Below, piece after piece: positions 57,392 to 64,000 of a stretch of DNA of 64,000 bases. The stretch's first letter is position 1, and each line of letters opens with the position of its first letter. The notes below the pieces were generated by a model that did not search any database, was not told the DNA's origin, and worked only from the letters and a program-made list of their open reading frames with translations. The DNA is from Betaproteobacteria bacterium (lineage in GTDB: Bacteria; Pseudomonadota; Gammaproteobacteria; Burkholderiales; Usitatibacteraceae): assembly GCA_016720925.1 (NCBI GenBank), contig JADKJR010000025.1, positions 1 to 64,000 on the forward strand, read 5' to 3'. The translations under genes were made by a program, and so were the position numbers.

Positions 57392-58141
57392 ATGACTACC
57401 GCGCTGATCGCAGAAGACGAACCCCTCATGCGCGACCGCCTGTTGGCGGCGTTGAAAGACGTATGGCCCGAACTTGAAATTGCGGGCATCGCGAAGAACG
57501 GCATCGAGGCGCTGGAACTGTGGCGTAAAAACAAACCCGATGTTGCCTTTCTCGATATCCGCATGCCGGGGAAGACTGGCCTGGAGGTCGCGGCCGAGAT
57601 CGGCGATGCCGCCCACTTCGTTTTCATCACTGCCTATGACGAATACGCAGTGCGGGCATTTGAGAACGGCGCAGCGGACTATCTGATGAAGCCGGTCGAG
57701 ACTGATCGCTTGGCGGCCGCCGTGGCGCGCGTCAAGAAACGTCTCAATTCCGCGCCTGCCGACCTGACGGGACTGCTGGGGAAATTGCTTAATCAGGGCG
57801 CCAAATCCGGCGCACCAAAGTTGAAATGGATCCGCGCATCACTCGGCAACCAGACCAAATTGATCAATGTCGAGGAGGTACTGTTCTTCCAGTCCGATAC
57901 GAAGTACACGCGCATCGTGTTGAAGGATTCCGAAGCGCTGGTGCGCACGCCGCTAAGGGAATTGATTGAAGGCCTCGACGAAGATGTTTTCTGGCAAGTA
58001 CATCGCGGTGTCATCATCAATGCGAATGCCATCGACCGCGCGGTGCGCGAAGGCCCGGAAAAACTGGTGGTACACATCAAGGGTCACAAGGAAAAACTGC
58101 CGGTTTCCCGGCAGTATTTTCATCTCTTTAAGCAGAGCTAA
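57392..58141 (+). CDS. LytTR-family response regulator
   Basis: 249 residues from ATG 57392, which follows AGGAG at 7 bases. The receiver has acidic AEDEPLMRD, the phospho-acceptor in DVAFLDIRMPG, and FITAYDEYAVRAF ... YLMKPVE. The LytTR DNA-binding domain carries NVEEVLFFQSDTKYTRIVL and QVHRGVIINANAI. An upstream ATG (57290) overlapping the kinase stop begins a partial duplicate of the same start (MTTALIAED) followed by 25 unrelated residues; I take it to be vestigial. Confidence 0.9.
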   Translation: MTTALIAEDEPLMRDRLLAALKDVWPELEIAGIAKNGIEALELWRKNKPDVAFLDIRMPGKTGLEVAAEIGDAAHFVFITAYDEYAVRAFENGAADYLMKPVETDRLAAAVARVKKRLNSAPADLTGLLGKLLNQGAKSGAPKLKWIRASLGNQTKLINVEEVLFFQSDTKYTRIVLKDSEALVRTPLRELIEGLDEDVFWQVHRGVIINANAIDRAVREGPEKLVVHIKGHKEKLPVSRQYFHLFKQS

Positions 58142-58206
58142 ACTCCAGCATTGGCGAGCCGCGCAGGCCGAAAAGTGTCGGAAAGGCTCGTGGGTGCTGG
58201 TGTTTT
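58140..58206. repeat. Palindromic dispersed element, copy 6
   Basis: AACTCCAGCATTGGCGAGCC at the left and GGCTCGTGGGTGCTGGTGTT at the right, directly on the stop codon of the response regulator. It is more diverged than the other copies but keeps the GGCCGAAAAGTGTCGGAA centre. Confidence 0.65.
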
Positions 58207-58311
58207 GGCTCGTCGGTCATGCGCTGTCGCATTGGGCCGAGCAGGAATGCCCTGAACGCGGTTGTTGGGTGAGTTTTTGTGCTGCCGCGGTTGCAGCAAC
58301 CCGACGCAGCG

Positions 58312-61300
58312 CTACGGTAGCAAGCCCCCCTGTCGAGCCTTAACGACAAAAATATCAACTGCCCCGATTTTTCCGGAAAGGTCCGGATCAAATCGGAAAT
58401 TGGACGAATTGGTCACTTGCCCGGATCGCGCCTTGGTCGCACTCAGGTCGGTTGCATCGATCTTGCGTGAACTATTCACGTCGCCTGTCAGGAAGCCAAC
58501 CGACACAGCGGTATTCAGTTCACCATTGACTCCCTTCAATTGAATGTTCACCCGGCTGCTATCAGGAATTCCGGTAAGCGCGACGATCAATTCATTGCCG
58601 GCAAATTCCGCCGATGCTGCACCGATCTTGGCGCCGCTGGCATTCGTCGCGGTCACGTCGGAGATTGAGGTCACAGCTTGATTGAACGTGAAGACAATCC
58701 TGTGGCCCGACTGCGAGATTCTGGGTTCAACCGTCACGTCGCCGGTTACCGGGATGGTTGTTTTCAGCGGCAGATCAAAGGTTCCGGTGGTGCCGTGATC
58801 CTTGCGGGAGGCCACGTTTTTCAATTCGAGCGTAGGCACGTCTGAAATGACATTCAGTGAAATCGCTGTCATCGCGCTCTGATTGCCCGAATCATCAATC
58901 ACCACCAGGCCGAGTTGCCACACACCGGATTTGTCGGGCGTGAACGTGATCGATGCATTGGTCGAATTGATCACACTGGGAAACGCGGTGCTTCCGACTG
59001 GGCGGGAGATGGCGCTGAACCGGTAGGTCACGACCTGCCCACCGCCGGTGTCCGCCGAGCGAGCACCCGACAACGTCACCACCGAACCCACCACGGGTGA
59101 CGCCGGTGTTGCATCCAATACCGCGGTCGGGTTGTCAGAATCTGTCACGATGATGGTTGCCATCACCGGCGCGCTCTGGTTGCCGCTGTCGTCCACGACC
59201 ACCAGCTGGATGTCGTAGCGGCCCAACTTGTCTGGTGCGAACGTCAGTAGCGGCGAAGTGGATACAAACGGCAGGCTGGGCACCACACTGCCTGACGGGC
59301 GCTGACCCAGGTTCCAGCGGTATTGCACCACGCTGCCAGACGACGTGGATGCGCTGGCGTTCAATGTGAGCGACGCGCCCACCTTGCCGGTAGCCGGCGC
59401 GCTGATGTTGGCGACCGGAACCGCCGTGACCACCAGCGACACTTCGGTTGCCGCACTCTGGTTGCCCGAATCATCGGCCACCACCAGACTAATTCTCCAC
59501 ACGCCCGCTTTGTCCGGCGTGAATGCGATTGAGGGGCTGGCCGAATTTACCGGCGCGGCAAACGCGGTCGCACCTGCGGGTCGTGAGACGGCGGTAAACT
59601 GGTAGCCCACAACCCGGCCACCGCCCGTATCCGTTGAGCGACTGCCGGATAGCGTCACGGACAAGCCAACCGTACCTGACGCGGGTGTTGCATCCAGCAC
59701 CGCTGTCGGATTGTCGGTATCGGCAACGATGATGGTCGCCACCACAGGTGAACTCTGGTTGCCGTTATCGTCGGTCACCGCCAGCTGGATGTCATATCGT
59801 CCCAGCTTGTCCGGCGCGAAAGACAGCAGCGGCGAGGCCGATACCAGCGGCAAGCTCGGCACCACGCTTCCCGACGGACGCTGACCCAGACTCCAGCGGT
59901 ACTGCACTACGCTGCCGGGCGAGGTGGATCCACCTGCATCCAGTGTGAGCGAAACGCCGACCTTGCCGGTCGCCGGGGCGCTGACAACCGCCGTCGGCAG
60001 CACCGTCACCGTCAGCAAAATCTCGGTCACCGCGCTTTGGTTGCCTGAGTCATCTGTCACCTTCAGGCTCAGCCGCCACACACCTGCCCGGTCAGGCGTA
60101 AAGTTCATTGACGGTGACGCCGAGTTGATCGGCGCGCCGAACACCGATGCACCGGCGGGACGCGAGATCGCGCTGAACAGGTAGCTCACGATGCGGCCGC
60201 CGCCGGTATCCGCTGAACGGCTGCCGGACAACGTCACGGGCGTGCCGACCAAAGGCAAAGCCGGTGTCGCTTCCAGCAGCGCGGTGGGGTTGTCGGCATC
60301 GATGACATTGAATGTGATGACCACTGGCGTGCTCTGAAGGCCCAGATCGTCCGCGACGATGAGCTGAAAGTCATAGCGGCCGAGTTTGTCCGGACTGAAA
60401 GTAAGGAGTGCATCGGGCGTCACCAGCGGCAAGCCGGGAACAACGCTGCCGGCCGGACGAGTTACCGAAGACCAGCGGTACTGCACAACTTGTCCCGACG
60501 CGGTGGATGTCGAGGCATTCAGGGTGAACGGGACGCCTATGCGCCCGGTGGCAGGTGCACTGACCGCGGCTACCGGCGGCAGCACGATATTCGCAGTGAC
60601 GGTTTTGGCGGCATTCATCGTCAGCGTGCAAACGCCGGTTCCCGCGCAGCCACCGCCACCCCAGCCCGCAAAGATGCTGGCCCCGGAAGGATCCGCGCTA
60701 AGGGTCACCGTGGTGCCTGGCACAAACGTCGCGCTGCAGGTCGCCCCGCAGTCGATGCCGGCCGGATTCGAAGCCACGATACCGGTGCCATTACCCGCTT
60801 TCTGGACGGTGACCACGGTCGGCGCCGGAACGAACGACGCGAGCACCGTCTTGGCCGCATCCATCGTGACCGTGCAGGCGCCGGTGCCCGTGCAGGCGCC
60901 GCTCCAACCGCCAAAGACACTGGTGCCGCTGGGGTCATGCAGGAGCGTGACCATTGTGCCCTGTGGGAATTCGGCGCTGCAGGTACTTGTGCAGTTGATG
61001 CCGGCCGGGAACGAAGCCACGGTGCCGGTGCCCGCGCCGGTTGTTTGCACGGTGAGCAGCTTCAGTGTGGAGGCGATCGTGGCGGTCACGACTGAAGGGG
61101 AATTCATTGTCACCACACACGGGCCGGTACCGCTGCATGCTCCGAACCATCCGGAGAAGACGCTGTTGGCGCCGACATCGTGCGTGAGAGTGACCTGCGA
61201 GCCGAGCAGAAAATCGCCCGTGCAGGTGCTGCCGCAGGAAATGCCCCCGGGGTTGGAGACGATCAAGCCGCTGCCGCCGCCGGCTTTCTGGACGGTGAGA

Positions 61301-63462
61301 GTCGTTGTGGTGGTCGCGAAAGTGGCGCTGACGGTCTTCGCGGCATCCATAGTCACGGTGCAGAGCCCGGTTCCCGAGCAGCCGCCACCGCTCCAGCCGG
61401 TGAAGACGCTGTTGCCAAACGCATCCGTGCTGAGCGTCACGCTGGTTCCCAGCGCAAAGTCAGCAGTGCAGGTCGAGCCGCATGAGATCCCGGCCGGAAA
61501 CGAGACTACCAGACCGTCAGCGGTGCCAGTCTTTTGCACCGTCAGTGTCCGTGCCGTCGATGCGAAGTTGGCCGTGACGGTCTTGGCGGCATCCATGGTG
61601 AGGATGCACAGCCCGGTTCCCGAGCAGCCGCCACCGCTCCAGCCGGTGAACACGCTGTTACCAAACGCATCCGTGCTGAGCGTCACGCTGGTTCCCAGCG
61701 CAAAGTCAGCAGTGCAGGTCGAGCCGCATGAGATCCCGGCCGGAAACGAGACTACCAGACCGTCAGCGGTGCCAGTCTTTTGCACCGTCAGCGTCCGATT
61801 GGCCGTCGCCAGTGAGACCGATGGCGATAGCTCGCTGGTGTCGTACGGTGCGGCAATGCGTGTCGCGGTCGCGGTAATGTGGTTACGGTACTCGCCAAAG
61901 ATCTGCAGGAATGTCGCTTCACCCGTGGCGTCGGTCGTGACCAGAAATGTATCGGCGTAGTCTTCTGCCTGTGAAACTCCGGGCGCCGAATTCGAGAACA
62001 GCTCAATCCGGTATTGCGCATTGGCGACGTCGCTGCGCAAGACGCCGCCGACCTTGGTGCTACCCTCGGCATGGATGACGCTGCTGATCACCGGATGGTT
62101 CTGCAGGTGATTGCCGCTGTTGTTGAGGCCAGCACCGCCATCCTGATCATAGGGAGCAACAAGGTCATCCTGCGTCGGCGCACAGGTGGTATCGAACGTG
62201 ACCGGAGTGACGTACAAGTTGCAGATAGCCCGCCCGGCGTTTCCATAAATACGGTTTCGGGACAACTCGTTGTCGCCACCCTTGACATGAATGCCGTGCG
62301 AGCCATTGAACCGGATCACATTGTCGATTACCGTTGCACCGGGTTCCTGAAGGTCGATGCCTGCACCACCGTTGCTGATCATGTTGTCGCCGATGGCAGA
62401 CCCACCGATCAGGTTATTTCGGATCAGCATCCTGGACGCGGCCTGGCAACAATCAAAGATGACGCCATTGCCGTTATTGCCGGTGATGAGGTTGCGCTCG
62501 GCCGCCAACTCACCGCCAATCCTGTTGCCTGAGCCACCGTATACCAGCACACCTACGTCATTTGCGCCGCCGCCCACCCCGCTTGGATCGGTGCCGATAA
62601 AGTTACCGACAATGACATTGTTGTTGCCATCGATATAGATTCCTCCATCGCCACCGGCACTGCCGGTGATCGACAAGCCGCGTACCGTCACGTTGCTGGC
62701 CTGCACTTCCAGGCGACTGTACTGGCCGCTGGCATCGAGCCCGATCTTGATCACGGCGTTGGTCGTGCCGTCTGTCGCGGTATTCGCCGCAGACCCTGGC
62801 TGGGAGTACCCGTCGATCACGGTGCCATCGCAATCGACCCTTGGCAGCGGCACCTCGCCGATAGCAATGATTTTTGCGTCGGTGCCAAAAATGTTGAACC
62901 GAATCGTGTGAGGTCCGGCGGCGCAATTGTTCCGCACGAATGTCAACGCCTTGTTGAGCGAACCGGTGCCGGTACTGATGGTGTTCTGCACCAGCGTGCC
63001 GTCGGCTGCCGTCACGCCGCGGATTTGCAGTATCAGTAGCGCATTCGTCGACGGCGGGTTGGTGATGATCTCCACTGTTCCTTCGACATATCCGACTGTC
63101 GCGGGCGTGGCGCTAGCGGTCAGGAAGCACCCGGAACTGGCGGCGATCACGGTGCCGACCGGGCAACCACTGACCGCGAACCCGGGGCTCACGTTGATGG
63201 CCGCAATGGTAAGCGGGACGACGCCGTCGTTTGAATACGAGATCGACCCCTGGCTGAAGGTGAAGCCTGGAACGCGTTCGCCAAAATCGACGGTGTTGGG
63301 GAAGAACGAGACGGGGGACGTCTGCACGTTCGCCGCGTACGCGGTGAACGTGCTGGCACCCAGTATTAGGCCGACTGCCAAACTCCAGCACTGGCGCACG
63401 TTCCAGGTCCAATTGCCGCCAGAAGCCGCGCCAGTGCTGGAGTTTTGTTTTTTCATCTGCAT
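58312..63462 (-). CDS. Giant secreted multi-domain protein (beta-helix, InlB-like and PKD-like repeats, dockerin-like end)
   Basis: About 1,716 residues, intact. ATG 63462 follows GAGG; a TTG 12 bases upstream is also in frame. Layout: signal peptide to about residue 45 (AVGLILGASTFTAYA); an HYDIN/SPD-2-like beta domain (about 50-150); a parallel beta-helix (about 160-480) with GLSITGSAGGDGGIYIDGNN; a beta domain; five 80-residue InlB-like repeats with four Cys each (about 555-955); six PKD-like domains arranged as three A-B pairs (about 955-1545), ending GNQSA-type strands; a SRKDHG beta-sandwich; and two dockerin-like loops, DVNSSRKIDATD and DPDLSGKIGAVD. Probably a surface or matrix adhesin; ligand unknown. 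Confidence 0.88.
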   Translation of the reverse strand: MQMKKQNSSTGAASGGNWTWNVRQCWSLAVGLILGASTFTAYAANVQTSPVSFFPNTVDFGERVPGFTFSQGSISYSNDGVVPLTIAAINVSPGFAVSGCPVGTVIAASSGCFLTASATPATVGYVEGTVEIITNPPSTNALLILQIRGVTAADGTLVQNTISTGTGSLNKALTFVRNNCAAGPHTIRFNIFGTDAKIIAIGEVPLPRVDCDGTVIDGYSQPGSAANTATDGTTNAVIKIGLDASGQYSRLEVQASNVTVRGLSITGSAGGDGGIYIDGNNNVIVGNFIGTDPSGVGGGANDVGVLVYGGSGNRIGGELAAERNLITGNNGNGVIFDCCQAASRMLIRNNLIGGSAIGDNMISNGGAGIDLQEPGATVIDNVIRFNGSHGIHVKGGDNELSRNRIYGNAGRAICNLYVTPVTFDTTCAPTQDDLVAPYDQDGGAGLNNSGNHLQNHPVISSVIHAEGSTKVGGVLRSDVANAQYRIELFSNSAPGVSQAEDYADTFLVTTDATGEATFLQIFGEYRNHITATATRIAAPYDTSELSPSVSLATANRTLTVQKTGTADGLVVSFPAGISCGSTCTADFALGTSVTLSTDAFGNSVFTGWSGGGCSGTGLCILTMDAAKTVTANFASTARTLTVQKTGTADGLVVSFPAGISCGSTCTADFALGTSVTLSTDAFGNSVFTGWSGGGCSGTGLCTVTMDAAKTVSATFATTTTTLTVQKAGGGSGLIVSNPGGISCGSTCTGDFLLGSQVTLTHDVGANSVFSGWFGACSGTGPCVVTMNSPSVVTATIASTLKLLTVQTTGAGTGTVASFPAGINCTSTCSAEFPQGTMVTLLHDPSGTSVFGGWSGACTGTGACTVTMDAAKTVLASFVPAPTVVTVQKAGNGTGIVASNPAGIDCGATCSATFVPGTTVTLSADPSGASIFAGWGGGGCAGTGVCTLTMNAAKTVTANIVLPPVAAVSAPATGRIGVPFTLNASTSTASGQVVQYRWSSVTRPAGSVVPGLPLVTPDALLTFSPDKLGRYDFQLIVADDLGLQSTPVVITFNVIDADNPTALLEATPALPLVGTPVTLSGSRSADTGGGRIVSYLFSAISRPAGASVFGAPINSASPSMNFTPDRAGVWRLSLKVTDDSGNQSAVTEILLTVTVLPTAVVSAPATGKVGVSLTLDAGGSTSPGSVVQYRWSLGQRPSGSVVPSLPLVSASPLLSFAPDKLGRYDIQLAVTDDNGNQSSPVVATIIVADTDNPTAVLDATPASGTVGLSVTLSGSRSTDTGGGRVVGYQFTAVSRPAGATAFAAPVNSASPSIAFTPDKAGVWRISLVVADDSGNQSAATEVSLVVTAVPVANISAPATGKVGASLTLNASASTSSGSVVQYRWNLGQRPSGSVVPSLPFVSTSPLLTFAPDKLGRYDIQLVVVDDSGNQSAPVMATIIVTDSDNPTAVLDATPASPVVGSVVTLSGARSADTGGGQVVTYRFSAISRPVGSTAFPSVINSTNASITFTPDKSGVWQLGLVVIDDSGNQSAMTAISLNVISDVPTLELKNVASRKDHGTTGTFDLPLKTTIPVTGDVTVEPRISQSGHRIVFTFNQAVTSISDVTATNASGAKIGAASAEFAGNELIVALTGIPDSSRVNIQLKGVNGELNTAVSVGFLTGDVNSSRKIDATDLSATKARSGQVTNSSNFRFDPDLSGKIGAVDIFVVKARQGGLLP
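61321..61800 (-). repeat. Recent tandem duplication inside the giant gene
   Basis: Two 240-bp units (80 codons, offset 240 bp) encode InlB-like repeats 1 and 2. They are nearly identical at DNA level: from about 61415 against 61655 a run of roughly 140 bases matches without difference. Repeats 3-5 are clearly more diverged. Confidence 0.85.
63380..63445. repeat. Palindromic dispersed element, copy 7, inside a coding region
   Basis: AAACTCCAGCACTGGCGC and GCGCCAGTGCTGGAGTTT are perfect 18-bp inverted arms around 30 bases. This copy lies within codons about 6-27 of the giant secreted protein and encodes the residues between MKK and the hydrophobic core (QNSSTGAASGGNWTWNVRQC). Confidence 0.85.
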
Positions 63463-63475
63463 CGTCTGCCTCAAA

Positions 63476-63510
63476 CCGTTTTATCCGTACCCCCTAGACG
63501 GATAAAACGG
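63476..63510. promoter_or_regulatory. Perfect 13-bp inverted repeat upstream of the giant gene
   Basis: CCGTTTTATCCGT and ACGGATAAAACGG flank a 9-base loop. It lies 14 bases before the ATG of the giant gene and 38 bases after the TPR gene stop, both on the minus strand. No T tract follows, so an operator or an mRNA hairpin over the leader is more likely than a terminator. Confidence 0.6.
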
Positions 63511-63547
63511 GCGAAAACAGACATCGGCGAGGCGGGAAACACGGCGC

Positions 63548-64000
63548 CTATCGTCGAGCCAGCGATTTCTCCACTGCCGCCAGACTTTGCCGCAGATGCG
63601 GCGCCACCGCCGGATGCCGCGCAAACGCAGCGCGCGCCTGCGCGGCAAGTGATTTGGCGCCGGCATGATCGCCCTTGGTTGCCAGTGCCAGCGCGAGGTC
63701 AGCGCGTGCGCTGGCCAGATGCGGCGATTGCGGGTGCTGTCGCGGGGTCTGGATATCGATGGCGCGCTGGTAATGTTCGGCGGCAGCGTTCGCATCGCCG
63801 CGCTTGAGGCTTAGCGCACCCTTCAGGCTTTCAAGTTGCGCGGCGGCGGGCCGACTGAAGGCGATTTCATCCTCGGCCACACCCTTGATTATGCGGTCCA
63901 TGGTGGTGATTTCAGTTTGCGCGTCGTCGAGTCTGCCCTCGAGCAGGTAAGACTGCGCTAGCGACAGGCGGGAGAAATTGCGTTGATTGACGAAGCGTCC
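63548..64000 (-). CDS. TPR-repeat protein, C-terminal part (cut by the window edge)
   Basis: The last 150 residues are visible. RFVNQRNFSRLSLAQSYLLEGRLDDAQTEI, ALSLKRGDANAAAEHYQRAIDIQ and ASARADLALALATKGDHAGAKSLAAQARAAF are tetratricopeptide helices, and the protein ends AAVEKSLARR. Such C-terminal TPR arrays often follow a Ser/Thr kinase or transcriptional-activator domain, but that part lies beyond the window, so the protein cannot be named. Confidence 0.75.
   Translation of the reverse strand, partial: GRFVNQRNFSRLSLAQSYLLEGRLDDAQTEITTMDRIIKGVAEDEIAFSRPAAAQLESLKGALSLKRGDANAAAEHYQRAIDIQTPRQHPQSPHLASARADLALALATKGDHAGAKSLAAQARAAFARHPAVAPHLRQSLAAVEKSLARR

Noticed and set aside
60386..61960. 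A 524-codon plus-strand frame opposite the giant gene
   Set aside because: It is the antisense of the InlB-like repeats. It has low-complexity Val/Pro content, no ribosome-binding site and no recognisable domain.

Overview
The window looks like a chromosomal segment of a GC-rich betaproteobacterium. The evidence is conserved linkage: smpB, ratA and rnfH stand together, guaB and guaA lie close by, and RidA and tadA genes follow downstream of guaA. A polyhydroxyalkanoate granule-region protein, a wax-ester/triacylglycerol synthase, coniferyl aldehyde dehydrogenase and a KpsEMT-type capsule exporter fit the same picture. I could not run a taxonomic search.

Layout. 1-1.1 kb: tail of an IS4-type transposase and a glutaredoxin-like protein without an active-site cysteine. 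1.1-4.7 kb: a metal-uptake locus (small His/Cys membrane protein, outer-membrane barrel, ZnuA-like binding protein, ZnuB-like permease) with no ATPase. 4.7-5.9 kb: a D-threonine-aldolase-like PLP enzyme. 6.3-9.6 kb: a secreted beta-helix/LamG/dockerin-like protein. 10.3-13.8 kb: dnaE. 13.8-18 kb: two alpha/beta hydrolases, WS/DGAT and tadA. 18-19.3 kb: a membrane protein, RidA and a DUF2087 protein. 19.3-25.5 kb: a genomic island joined to the 3' end of guaA, with abiEi-abiEii, a primase-like-domain helicase and an uncharacterised conserved protein. 25.5-31 kb: guaA, an MFS transporter, a GST, an isochorismatase-like hydrolase and guaB. 31-36 kb: a lipoprotein, a DUF4124 protein, a FimV-like protein and a PilZ-like protein. 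36-37.6 kb: rnfH, ratA, smpB and tRNA-His. 37.8-45 kb: manC, hicBA, capsule export genes, a glycosyltransferase and a methyltransferase. 45.4-48 kb: a complete IS21-family element. 48.5-53.7 kb: an S10 carboxypeptidase, a GMC oxidoreductase with its small subunit, and coniferyl aldehyde dehydrogenase. 53.8-58.1 kb: an FFLEE-type protein, a stand-alone sigma region-1.1-like protein, a PHA granule-region protein and a LytS/LytTR two-component pair. 58.3-63.5 kb: a secreted protein of about 1,716 residues with five InlB-like repeats, six PKD-like domains and a dockerin-like C-terminus. The right end cuts a TPR protein.

Many genes, including the essential dnaE, guaA and smpB, are broken only by one- or two-base indels, often in homopolymers, while other long genes are intact. 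I therefore read most breaks as consensus errors and annotate the genes across them.

The most interesting structure is the guaA-anchored island. It is bounded by near-identical 12-bp repeats (one copy carrying the known GAGTGGGA core) and holds a co-oriented four-gene unit that may be a combined conflict system. Next are a family of at least seven palindromic elements of about 65 bp, one of which encodes part of a signal peptide, and a MITE-like pair with terminal inverted repeats. Two secreted proteins 49 kb apart share the same C-terminal module.
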